A DNA stretch of 18,376 bases from the NCBI GenBank assembly GCA_009695395.1, contig SIBB01000020.1:1-18376 (forward strand). Reading direction: 5' to 3'. The notes beneath the pieces are model-generated. The model did no database searches. It had not been told where the DNA came from and worked only from the letters and a program-made list of their open reading frames with translations. The first letter of the stretch is position 1, and each line of letters begins with the position of its first letter. This DNA comes from Pedosphaera sp. GTDB lineage: Bacteria > Verrucomicrobiota > Verrucomicrobiia > Limisphaerales > SXTU01. The position numbers and the translations under genes are program-made. Positions 1 to 8,116 of the stretch are shown here, in pieces.

Positions 1-1
1 G

Positions 2-628
2 GGCCTCTGGTTCCTCGGCAGTTGGGTGGAACGCGTGCTGGGCACGAAACGCTACCTGTTCTTCTTCGCCCTGTGCGGCTTGGGCGGCGGACTCCTGCAA
101 GGCGCTCTGATGCTGATCTTCCCCGGCCACTACGGCAGCCTACTCTACGGCGCCTCCGCCGGCACTAGCGGGATGCTCGCGCTCTTTGCCGTGCTGGAAG
201 CGGAGTCGGAAATTCGCTGGAACTTCGTCATCCCCCTCCGCGCAAAGCATCTGCTCTGGCTTGAAATTGGGATTTCGCTCTTCTTCACCATGGTGCCTGC
301 CGACCAAGGCGTAGCGCACGCCGCGCACCTCGGCGGCATCATCGCTGGGATTACCTTCGCCCGGCTCGGCTGGCACCGCGACTTCGTGCCGTTGCCGTGG
401 GAGAACTGGTTCGCGCGCAAGCCGGGAAAGACGAGTCAGGCGAACGTCGTAGCCGGGCTTGACCTGCGCTCCGCAAGCAAGGAAGAGGAACCCCCCTCCG
501 ACGACTTCATCTCCAAGGAAGTGGACCCCATCCTCGACAAGATCTCCGCCCACGGCATCCACAGCCTCACGGACAGGGAGCGGAAGATTCTGGAGCAAGC
601 CCGCACGGTGATGGCGAAACGGAGTTGA
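2..628 (+). CDS. Rhomboid family intramembrane serine protease, 5'-truncated by the window edge
   Basis: Rhomboids cleave transmembrane substrates inside the membrane with a Ser-His dyad. The frame is open from base 2, and residues before the first possible start (GTG at 26) read LWFLGSWVERVLG, which matches the conserved rhomboid region, so the true start lies outside the window. The serine is in YGASAGTSG (codon 155-157). The histidine is in AHAAHLGG (codon 326-328), followed by the usual GxxAG-type helix. Both catalytic residues are present, so it is probably active. The soluble C-terminal part ends in a conserved-looking helix (VDPILDKISAHGIHSLTDRE) also seen after rhomboid domains in related bacteria (from memory). 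It converges on the acetamidase gene across a repeat-filled spacer. The substrate cannot be inferred. Confidence 0.88.
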   Translation, partial: GLWFLGSWVERVLGTKRYLFFFALCGLGGGLLQGALMLIFPGHYGSLLYGASAGTSGMLALFAVLEAESEIRWNFVIPLRAKHLLWLEIGISLFFTMVPADQGVAHAAHLGGIIAGITFARLGWHRDFVPLPWENWFARKPGKTSQANVVAGLDLRSASKEEEPPSDDFISKEVDPILDKISAHGIHSLTDRERKILEQARTVMAKRS

Positions 629-640
629 GCTGCAACATTT

Positions 641-775
641 GCCGCGCAAGGACGCAAAGGACACAGCGGGGAGAACTTTCAACGTCCAACGCTCAAGCTT
701 CAGCCGGCGCGCGGCCGTCTCTTTGGACGTTATCTCCTTCGCCCCCTCTTTGCGTTCTCTGCGCCCTTTCGCGGC
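641..775. repeat. Nested inverted repeats between convergent genes
   Basis: Three pairs of inverted segments are nested in the spacer between the rhomboid gene and the acetamidase gene: gccgcg (641-646) with cgcggc (770-775), acgcaaag (652-659) with ctttgcgt (748-755), and aacgtccaa (681-689) with ttggacgtt (723-731). The region also contains degenerate heptamers (677-704). The outermost right arm touches the acetamidase stop codon. It could fold into a long imperfect hairpin on either strand and so could limit read-through between the two convergent genes, but no U-run is seen. The function is inference. Confidence 0.5.
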
Positions 776-1734
776 TAAAGATACTTCTTCGGAATCTCCG
801 CCCCCGCCACGTAGCTCAACTTCCCAATGTTGCACATCTGATACACGTTGATACGGAAGTCCGGGCAGGTGCTCACGAGGCAGTAAGCGTCCGTCGGCGT
901 GAAGTTGTGCTCTCGGATGAGCCAGTCCATGAGGTGGAACGTCGCCGTCTTCACGGCCTCCTCCAGCGGCTTCGCGGCGTGAACGGCGATGAGCGCGTCC
1001 GGCTTCTCGATGCGCAGCCACGGCGTCTTCTTCCCCTTCAGCACCTCGAAGCGCAGCCGCACCGTGGAGCACGTCTCCGCCGCCGTGCCGGTGAACTCCG
1101 TGTCGCCCTGGCTCGCGTGAACATCGCCCAGATAGAACCGCGCGCCCGCGTGATGCACCGGCAGGTAAATCTTGTTCCCCACCGCCACGTCGCGGATGTC
1201 GAGGTTGCCGCCCCACTCGCCCTGCCCGTCTATGCTCGTGCAGACTTCCCGATCCGGCGCGGTGCCCAGCGTGCCGATGAACGGCGTGACCGGCCATGAG
1301 ATACGATCGCTGAAATGAACCATGCCATCGCGCATCGTGCCGCTCGGGCCGGGCGTGTGGCGGAGAATCTTGGTCGTGTATTCACCGCTCAACTCCGGCC
1401 AGCGCGTGGACTCGCCCAATGGCCCGCGCCTCGGCCCGATGGCAATCCACGAGTAATCCGCCACGAGGATGTCCTCGATGTGGACGACCAGCGTGTCACC
1501 CCGCTCTGCGCCCTCGACGAAAACCGGCCCGCCGAGCGGGTTCGCCATAGCGGGGATGCGGTCAAAGCCGGGGCGCTGGCCGGGGATGGCCTTGTCCGCC
1601 TCGGTCTTGAAGTAGCCCGACGAGGCGTCCCAAGTCTCGATTTCAAACGCCTCGCCCGGCTGCACGCGGAGCTGTGGTTCTTCGCGGTAATCGAGCGTGA
1701 ACTTGCGGGCTTGGTCTCGGAGGATGCGTTGCAT
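775..1734 (-). CDS. Acetamidase/formamidase family protein
   Basis: The 319-residue protein matches the FmdA/AmdA family, whose characterised members hydrolyse formamide or short amides to ammonia and the carboxylate in the cytoplasm. Family features seen are NPLGGPVFVEGAERGD (residues 65-80), the glycine-rich GEWGGNLDIRD (172-182) and LPVHHAGARFYLGDVHASQG (191-210), the last including likely metal-binding His and Asp residues. No signal peptide is visible. Length is near that of typical bacterial members. The ATG at 1734 is preceded within two bases by a palindromic repeat (1736-1758), so there is no normal Shine-Dalgarno site and the hairpin would occupy the ribosome-binding region. The exact amide substrate cannot be told from sequence. 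Confidence 0.9.
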   Translation of the reverse strand: MQRILRDQARKFTLDYREEPQLRVQPGEAFEIETWDASSGYFKTEADKAIPGQRPGFDRIPAMANPLGGPVFVEGAERGDTLVVHIEDILVADYSWIAIGPRRGPLGESTRWPELSGEYTTKILRHTPGPSGTMRDGMVHFSDRISWPVTPFIGTLGTAPDREVCTSIDGQGEWGGNLDIRDVAVGNKIYLPVHHAGARFYLGDVHASQGDTEFTGTAAETCSTVRLRFEVLKGKKTPWLRIEKPDALIAVHAAKPLEEAVKTATFHLMDWLIREHNFTPTDAYCLVSTCPDFRINVYQMCNIGKLSYVAGAEIPKKYL

Positions 1735-1735
1735 A

Positions 1736-1804
1736 GTAGTCGCAACCTTCAGGTTGCGGATTGGTTGAGGGTTGGCTCTTGCGCAGGCTGAAGCCTGCGC
1801 CTAC
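1736..1804. repeat. Two facing copies of a palindromic intergenic element
   Basis: Copy 1 on the plus strand (1736-1759) contains the palindrome cgcaacct-tc-aggttgcg (1741-1758). Copy 2 on the minus strand (1804-1781) contains gcgcaggct-tc-agcctgcgc. Both start with GTAG and share the pattern GTAGnCGCAnnCTTCAGnnTGCG. The bases that differ change in pairs, so each stem stays perfect. The two copies face each other and fill the 73-bp gap from 3 bp after the stop of the upstream gene to 2 bp before the start of the acetamidase gene. This resembles REP-like palindromic elements. A transcript-level role (terminator or translation block) is inference. Confidence 0.75.
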
Positions 1805-1807
1805 GGG

Positions 1808-2524
1808 TCACTCCGCTCGCTTGAAAAACTCCGTCTTCTTCGCCTCCACGCTCGGCCCCCAGACCTTAATGCTCGTCACCATCCCCACGTCATCGAAAGA
1901 GCCGAAGCCGATGTGGCCTTTCAGGAAGGTCTTGTCCTCCGCGAGCATGATGGGCTTGGAGAAGTCGTCGAAGAAGACCTTGTAGGTGCCTGCCTGCGTG
2001 TCGCGCTCGGCGCGGACCTTGTGCCACTCGCGCTCGCCCCAGGTGATCCCCTTGGTGGTCTCCTTGGCGATGTTTTTGCGCGGCGCGTTGTTCACGATGA
2101 AGACGTTGTGCGCGTTCGGGTCGGCCCCGACGGCGATGTGGTTGTAGTAGTATCCCATCGGCCCGGTGAACCCGAAGAACAAGCACATGTCCTGATGCGG
2201 GTAGGGCTTCTTCGTCGAGAGCAGCTCGACCTCCAGGACGAAATCGCCGAAGACCTTGTCCGCGATGAGCGCGATGTTCAGCGGCGAACGGTGCTCGGGC
2301 TTGTAGGCGCTCTGCTTGTGCAGTTCGAGCCCGGGCTTGTCCTTCTCCTTCGCCAACCGCCACGCGGATGGGTCGGAAAAGACGAAGTCCTTCAGCGCAT
2401 CGGGCTTGGTGAAGTTCTGTTCGTAGAGAAGTTTGTAGCCGGCGGGAAGCTTGGGCGCGTCAGCGGCGAGCATGGGCGAGGCGGCGAGGAGAGCGAACGC
2501 GGAGAGGAGGAGGCGAGTGTTCAT
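1808..2524 (-). CDS. Exported concanavalin-A-like (DUF1080-type) domain protein
   Basis: This is a 238-residue protein with a clear signal peptide, MNTRLLLSAFALLAASPMLA, probably cut just before ADAPK. The mature part is a single beta-rich domain: YKLLYEQNF near the start, FGDFVLEVELL, MCLFFGFTG, the GEREWHKVRAERD segment, then HIGFGSFDDVGMVTSIKVWG near the end. This order resembles the concanavalin-A-like fold of DUF1080 (3-keto-disaccharide hydrolase-like) proteins, which are abundant in Verrucomicrobiota and Planctomycetota and are linked to sugar binding or breakdown. The typical opening motif of DUF1080 is not well conserved, so the subfamily is uncertain and no catalytic function is claimed. 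It is likely periplasmic or secreted. The next gene downstream is the acetamidase; co-transcription is possible. Confidence 0.72.
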   Translation of the reverse strand: MNTRLLLSAFALLAASPMLAADAPKLPAGYKLLYEQNFTKPDALKDFVFSDPSAWRLAKEKDKPGLELHKQSAYKPEHRSPLNIALIADKVFGDFVLEVELLSTKKPYPHQDMCLFFGFTGPMGYYYNHIAVGADPNAHNVFIVNNAPRKNIAKETTKGITWGEREWHKVRAERDTQAGTYKVFFDDFSKPIMLAEDKTFLKGHIGFGSFDDVGMVTSIKVWGPSVEAKKTEFFKRAE

Positions 2525-2603
2525 CGTGTGCCCGCATCGTTGCCGTCACGCGGCGTCGAGGCAAGTTGGAAGGGAAACATGCACTGGTCGCGGGTGTCCG
2601 CGT

Positions 2604-3377
<774 letters not shown>

Positions 3378-3448
3378 CCCCACGAGTTATGCCGATGCAC
3401 TGCTGGCGTCAATGCGTTAGTGACGCACCATCAGTGGAGCGATCGCGA

Positions 3449-4975
3449 TTACGGCTTCACCGCGATGTGGCTCGCGGCGGGAATGCGGTATCGCTCGAGG
3501 ATGCGCTTGGTCGCGGCGTCCATCTGGGCGGCATCGAGAACGATGCGGCGGAGGTTGTCGCCGCGTTGGAACTCGATGGTGTGAAAGCCGTCCTGCGGTT
3601 TTTCCAACGCTGCCTGCACGTCGGCGAGGCAGCTGATCTTCTGGCCGTTGACGGTGTCCAGCACGAGGAAGCGCGCGTCCTGATAGCCGACGACGTAGGG
3701 ATCAGGGAGCACGCTGGTCAGCACGACCAGGCCGCTGCGTTCAGCGCTGGGCGGTCCGCCCGCGTAGTGCGCGAGTCGGAACGGAGCGCGGCGCTTCCAG
3801 TCCTCGCCGAAGCCGCGCAGGAGCGGGATGTTCAGCGGCTGGAGGACGAGCCCGCCGGCGATGAGGAACTCGGGTGCTTGGTCAAAGGTCTGTTCCGCGA
3901 GCAGCTTCACGGAGTAATCGAGCTTGGGCAGGCGGTAGTCCAAGTTCATCTGCGCGCCGTCGCGCCAGATTTTCATCTTCACGATTTCACCCGCGAACTT
4001 CCGGCGCGAGCCGAGATTCTCGACGATGAGCTGCCCGTAGTCGGGGTCCTTGTAATAGCCCTGGTTGTCCACGTCGAAGCCGTCCACTTGCAGGATGAGG
4101 TCACGGGGTTTGAGGTTTGGTTCGACCTTTGGCGTGGCGGGCACCTCCACCACCAGCGCGCCGCGCGGGTCGCCGGGAAGTTTCAGGAACTTGAAGGTCG
4201 AGGGATTTTCCACGGGCGTCCACGTGAACGGGAAGAAGCCCAGGCCGGGATACTTGCCGGCCTTGCGCGCGGCGAGGATTGGCTCGATAAACGACGCGGG
4301 CAGGAAGCGCGCGTTATTGCCGCCCTGCCCCGTCGCGAGGCCGGCGACCTTGCCATTCGCCACGAGCGGCTCGGCCCAACCCACAGCCTGCATCTCGGTG
4401 CTGGCCTCGAGCTGGAGGTGCTGGAAGAAGGAGAGCCGCGCGTCCTCGACGAGGAACTGGTTGAACTCCGCCTTGCGCGCTTCGAGGTTGCCGCTTCGCC
4501 AGCGGACGATTTGCAGCCCCTCATTGGGCAGCTTGCCGGTGATGAACGCGGCGGGTTTCAATCCCCGCCAAAACTCATCTTCCTTGGCGGTGAGCACGGC
4601 AAGGTTGGCGTGATAGTCCAGCCACACGACCTCGGCGTCCCACCACTTGCCGCGCCCGCCCCGCTGCACGCGGACGAGCGTGCGGTCGGACAGCTCCTCA
4701 GCAGTGGTGAGGATTTCGCGTGCGCCGGTGATGAGCCCGTTTTTCTGCACCGTGCGCGACTTGGGCGTCCACGGCTGAAAGACCTCGTAGGCCTTGCGCG
4801 TGACTTCGAGATAGACGAGGGAGCTTTCCCAGTCGAAGGCGGGGGCGGCGGGGGCGCGCTGGCAAAGGAGAAGGAGAGCCAGGGCCAGCGCGAAAGGATG
4901 AAGGATCAAGGATGAAGGATTAAGGAGCGCCGGTCGCGAGGGACGACGGCTTGAGGTGGTGTAACGGTCGTGCAT
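3449..4975 (-). CDS. Secreted HtrA-like protein lacking the catalytic triad (pseudoprotease)
   Basis: The protein follows the architecture of the intact protease encoded immediately upstream: signal peptide, trypsin-like domain, then two PDZ-like regions. Shared segments include the KMKIWRDG stretch in the first PDZ region (its paralogue has LKIWRDG) and a C-terminal region reading VNGQKISCLADVQAALE. The triad is gone. Numbering from the ATG at 4975, catalytic His aligns with E93 (ILTTAEEL), Asp with N124 (YHANLAVL) and Ser with W200 (VGWAEPLV). It may bind peptides, act as a chaperone, or modulate its neighbour (inference). The start is uncertain: the ATG at 4996 or a TTG at 4909 are alternatives. 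TTG would give a neat signal peptide beginning with ILHPFALALALLLL. Extension to 5110 would overlap the upstream gene by 82 bp and is unlikely. Confidence 0.82.
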   Translation of the reverse strand: MHDRYTTSSRRPSRPALLNPSSLILHPFALALALLLLCQRAPAAPAFDWESSLVYLEVTRKAYEVFQPWTPKSRTVQKNGLITGAREILTTAEELSDRTLVRVQRGGRGKWWDAEVVWLDYHANLAVLTAKEDEFWRGLKPAAFITGKLPNEGLQIVRWRSGNLEARKAEFNQFLVEDARLSFFQHLQLEASTEMQAVGWAEPLVANGKVAGLATGQGGNNARFLPASFIEPILAARKAGKYPGLGFFPFTWTPVENPSTFKFLKLPGDPRGALVVEVPATPKVEPNLKPRDLILQVDGFDVDNQGYYKDPDYGQLIVENLGSRRKFAGEIVKMKIWRDGAQMNLDYRLPKLDYSVKLLAEQTFDQAPEFLIAGGLVLQPLNIPLLRGFGEDWKRRAPFRLAHYAGGPPSAERSGLVVLTSVLPDPYVVGYQDARFLVLDTVNGQKISCLADVQAALEKPQDGFHTIEFQRGDNLRRIVLDAAQMDAATKRILERYRIPAASHIAVKP

Positions 4976-5028
4976 TGGAAATTGGGGTTTGGTCATCCCT
5001 TGGTCATTGGGCCTTGGCCATTTGTCAT
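4894..5028. repeat. Short-period tandem repeats at the start of the pseudoprotease gene
   Basis: On the plus strand, five 7-bp units aaggatg, aaggatc, aaggatg, aaggatt and aaggagc lie end to end at 4894-4928. A second degenerate repeat follows at 4989-5028, with ttggtcat at 4989-4996 and 5000-5007 and tttgtcat at 5021-5028. The heptamer array lies inside the predicted coding sequence and encodes part of the signal peptide region (NPSSLILHP). The second set fills the spacer up to the stop codon of the upstream HtrA-like gene. Such arrays usually sit between genes, so this placement bears on the choice of start codon. Confidence 0.7.
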
Positions 5029-6486
5029 TCACAACCGCCGGTCCTTCGGGATGCCATACGTCTTGAGAATCTGCGCATTCGCCTTGTCGGCGCTTTCGCG
5101 TTCGATGCACTCGAAGGTGTTCTTCGGCAGGAACTCGACGACGTGCTGGCCGTTGCTGGGCGACTCGAACGCGCGAATCACATCCTCCAACCGCTCGATG
5201 CGAATGCCGTTGATTTTGTCCACGAGCGCCCGGCCACGTGTGCGGAAGTTCGCGTTCACCCCGTCGGCGAGCACGGTAGAAAGCACGATGGGCTCAATGC
5301 GCACGGTCTTGGGCGATTCCTGCCGACGGTAGAAAAGCTCGTAGGTTAGCTCCGCGCCCGCCGTGTCCGACCAACCGCGCCCGAAGGTCTTCAGGTAATC
5401 GAGGCTGATGGGCGTGAAGACCAGTCCGGCATAGACAAAGTAGCGCGGCGGGGTGTCGTATTGGTTGCCGAGAACCTTGTCGGTGCCGCTGACTTCCACC
5501 GGCAGTGCGATGCTCTGCTCTTTGCCATCGCGCCAGATTTTGAGCGCCATGCTCTGGCCGTGCTGCGCTTCCTGCACCGCCATCGCCATCGCCATGCGGT
5601 TACCGTCGTAGATAATGGTGCCGTCGCTGCCCACCTCGTGTTTGCCAACCTGGAGAATCACGTCGTCGGGCCGCAGCACCTTTTCGGCAGGCGTGCCGGG
5701 AACGACGGAGTCCACGCGCACGCCCTTGTCGTTGTCGGGCAGCTTGAGCTTGCGGCGGTAGGCGGCGTTTTGCAGCGGCGCGGTGCGGATGCCGGCGCTG
5801 GGGAAGCCGTCGTATTTGCCGTCCTTGATGTCGTCGAGGAAGTGGTTGATGACCGGCGCCGGGATGAAGAAGCCGGCGTTCTCGAGGCCGGGCATTCCTT
5901 GGAACGCGACGCCGATGACCTTGTCGTCCTGAATGACGGGGCCGCCGGAGTTGCCGGGGTTAATTGCCGCGTCGGTCTGCACGCCGAGGAGGGAGCGATT
6001 GCCAATGTGCGCGTAGGTCTGAAGCTCGATGCGCGAGACGACGCCGCGCGTGTAGGAGATTTGCTCGCCGCCCGCCGGGTAGCCGTAGGTAACGACGGTG
6101 GAACGAACCTTCGGCAGCGGGCCGAACTCCAGCGGCTCGACGCCGTCGTAGAAGAGCGAGTCCTCTACCTCGAGCAGCGCGAGGTCGCAATCGTGAGCAA
6201 CGAACACGACGCGCGCGAGATAGGGGCGCGGGTCCTGATAGCGCTTGACCATCAGCTGTCGCGCCCAGCTCACGACGTGGGCGTTGGTCATAATGCGGCG
6301 GCCCTTGATGATGAAGCCCGTGCCGCTGCTGCGCCGGAGTTGGCCGAACTTCCACGGCTCATCCCAGTCAGCCTCTTGGGCGAAGGTGAAAATCTGAACG
6401 ACGGCTTTTTCTGGGTCCGCCGCGAGCGTGGGGAGGGAGGAAAGCGCGAGCACCGCGAGGAGGGAGCAAATGGACTTTATGGTCAC
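5029..6486 (-). CDS. Secreted HtrA/Deg-like serine protease with PDZ domains
   Basis: This is a 485-residue trypsin-like protease of the DegP/HtrA group, which cleaves or holds misfolded proteins in the periplasm. The signal peptide is MTIKSICSLLAVLALSSLPTLA. The catalytic triad is intact: H70 in TNAHVV, D101 in HDCDLALLEV, and S180 in NPGNSGGPV, the classic oxyanion-hole motif. A PDZ domain follows at about residues 225-330 (VVPGTPAEKVLRPDDVILQV) with a second PDZ-like region up to about 470 (INGIRIERLEDVIRAFE). The layout resembles plant Deg-type proteases more than E. coli DegP. The start is GTG at 6486, chosen because the signal peptide begins right there. It is followed after 53 bp by a triad-less paralogue on the same strand, probably in the same operon. 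Confidence 0.93.
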   Translation of the reverse strand: MTIKSICSLLAVLALSSLPTLAADPEKAVVQIFTFAQEADWDEPWKFGQLRRSSGTGFIIKGRRIMTNAHVVSWARQLMVKRYQDPRPYLARVVFVAHDCDLALLEVEDSLFYDGVEPLEFGPLPKVRSTVVTYGYPAGGEQISYTRGVVSRIELQTYAHIGNRSLLGVQTDAAINPGNSGGPVIQDDKVIGVAFQGMPGLENAGFFIPAPVINHFLDDIKDGKYDGFPSAGIRTAPLQNAAYRRKLKLPDNDKGVRVDSVVPGTPAEKVLRPDDVILQVGKHEVGSDGTIIYDGNRMAMAMAVQEAQHGQSMALKIWRDGKEQSIALPVEVSGTDKVLGNQYDTPPRYFVYAGLVFTPISLDYLKTFGRGWSDTAGAELTYELFYRRQESPKTVRIEPIVLSTVLADGVNANFRTRGRALVDKINGIRIERLEDVIRAFESPSNGQHVVEFLPKNTFECIERESADKANAQILKTYGIPKDRRL

Positions 6487-6622
6487 TCACCAAAAGTGGC
6501 GGCAGGCAGGGGGAGGGTCAAGCTTGGGATTGGGGAAAGACCCTTACACCGCGTAGGTGAGACGGACCTAGAGAGGAATCTGGGCGAACTCTGCCTCTGT
6601 CCCGACTCTGCGGTGCAGCTCC

Positions 6623-8116
6623 CTACCAACCCAGTTCCCCGATGGCTGTGTGAATCGTGTCCAGGAGCCAGCCGGGCATGCAGCCGAGGAGCACGGTCAC
6701 AGCCGCGAGCAGCACGACCATCGCGTGGGTGAGGAACGAGACCGCCAACGGACGAGCCTGCTCGTCTGCCTCCACGACGAAAACCTGCTTCAGCACTTGG
6801 AGATAGTAGTAGAGCGAGACGCAGCTCATCGCGATGCCGAGGATGATGAGCCAGAGGAACGGCAGGTTGTGCGCGCCGTTCGTGAGCGCGGCGGCGAAGA
6901 GGTAGAATTTGCCGAAGAAACCGGCCAGCGGCGGGATGCCCGCGAGTGAGAGGAGGAAGACCATTAGACACCACGCCAGCACAGGCGCGCGGCGGGCGAG
7001 GCCGGCGAAGTCTTTGAGCTGGTCGCCGCCGACCTGCGACTCGACAACGCCCAGCACGCCGAACGCGCCGACGGTCGTCAGCGCGTAGGTGGTGACGTAG
7101 AAGAGCAGCGAGCCGAAGGCGTCCCCGCCGGGCGCAAGGAAGCCGATGAGCATGTAGCCCGCGTGCGCGATGGCCGAGTAGGCGAGCAACCGGCGGACAC
7201 TAGTCTGTTTGATGGCCGCGAGGTTGCCCAAGACCATCGAGACGGCGGCGATGATGGACAGCAGCGGAACCCAGCCACCGGTCGCCTTTTCCTGGTCACC
7301 CCAGGCGAGCTGGCTGAAGCCCAGCAGTAACACTTTCGCGAAGACAAAGAAGCTCGCGACCTTCGAGCCGCTGGCGATGAACACCGCGCTGGGCAACGGC
7401 GCGCCTTGATACGCGTCTGGTGCCCACAGGTGGAATGGCACTGCCGCGACCTTGAAGCCGAAGCCGATGACCACCATCACGAGCGCGACGGTCAGCAGCG
7501 GGTCGGCTCCGATGGTGAAGAGTTTCTCCGCCATCTTGGGGACGTGGGTGGTGCCGGTGAGGCCGTAGAGCAGGCTGAAGCCGAAGAGCAGGAAGGCCGC
7601 GCTCATGCCGCCGAAGAGGAAGTATTTCAGCGCGGCTTCGGCGGATTGGCGGCTGTCCTTGTTGAACGCGACGAGGATGTAGAGCGTGAGGCTGACCAGC
7701 TCAAGCGAGGCGAAAATCATCAGCAACTCCTCGGTGCTGACCAGCAGCATCATGCCGACGGTCGCGAGCAGGAGGAGGGCGAAGTATTCGCCGACGTGGC
7801 GCGTGAACTTGCAGTCCACCGAGAGTATCGCGGTGAGCACGGTGAGCAGGAGGAGGACGGCTTTGACGGTTTCGTTGAGCGGGTCAATGACGAGCATCCC
7901 GCCGTGCCAGTTGCCGACGGTCGGGTTGATGAACATCCATACCACCGCAGCAGCGCAGCCGAGGGTCGTGATCCCCGCCGCGATGCTCATGCGGTAGGAG
8001 TGGGGCTTGCCTTGCAGGCCGAGCAGGTCCACGGCGAGCACGAGCAGGGCGGTGCAGACGACGATGACTTCCGGCGCGAGGGCCGTGAGGAGCTGGAGGT
8101 AGTCGGCGGGGTTCAC
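6623..8116 (-). CDS. nuoN: NADH-quinone oxidoreductase subunit N
   Basis: This is an antiporter-like proton-channel subunit of complex I, in the membrane arm next to the small subunits NuoA, J and K. The 497-residue length and multiple membrane helices fit the family. Key charged residues are present: E139 in FASLELVSLTLY (TM5), K222 in GFGFKVAAVPFHLW (TM7), K252 in IASGSKVASF (TM8) and K403 in LAGFFGKFYLF (TM12). The start is GTG at 8116, overlapping the nuoM stop by 4 bp (GTGA). A longer frame to 8218 would add an Arg/His-rich segment read from within nuoM and is rejected. It is the last gene of the operon. No convincing terminator hairpin with a U-run is seen in the 136 bp before the HtrA-like gene. 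Confidence 0.96.
   Translation of the reverse strand: MNPADYLQLLTALAPEVIVVCTALLVLAVDLLGLQGKPHSYRMSIAAGITTLGCAAAVVWMFINPTVGNWHGGMLVIDPLNETVKAVLLLLTVLTAILSVDCKFTRHVGEYFALLLLATVGMMLLVSTEELLMIFASLELVSLTLYILVAFNKDSRQSAEAALKYFLFGGMSAAFLLFGFSLLYGLTGTTHVPKMAEKLFTIGADPLLTVALVMVVIGFGFKVAAVPFHLWAPDAYQGAPLPSAVFIASGSKVASFFVFAKVLLLGFSQLAWGDQEKATGGWVPLLSIIAAVSMVLGNLAAIKQTSVRRLLAYSAIAHAGYMLIGFLAPGGDAFGSLLFYVTTYALTTVGAFGVLGVVESQVGGDQLKDFAGLARRAPVLAWCLMVFLLSLAGIPPLAGFFGKFYLFAAALTNGAHNLPFLWLIILGIAMSCVSLYYYLQVLKQVFVVEADEQARPLAVSFLTHAMVVLLAAVTVLLGCMPGWLLDTIHTAIGELGW

Noticed and set aside
140..1297. A 385-codon minus-strand frame across the rhomboid end and the acetamidase gene
   Set aside because: It crosses the spacer repeats and two well-supported genes in other frames, and its product is low-complexity.
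3389..4915. A 508-codon open frame on the plus strand opposite the pseudoprotease
   Set aside because: It lies antisense to a gene with a clear homologue next door, and its composition is that of antisense reading.
4976..5110. N-terminal extension of the pseudoprotease gene
   Set aside because: It would overlap the upstream HtrA-like gene by 82 bp on the same strand and is partly repeat-encoded.
6487..6622. Possible terminator after nuoN
   Set aside because: Only a 4-bp ctgc/gcag stem with no following U-run was found, so no terminator is called.
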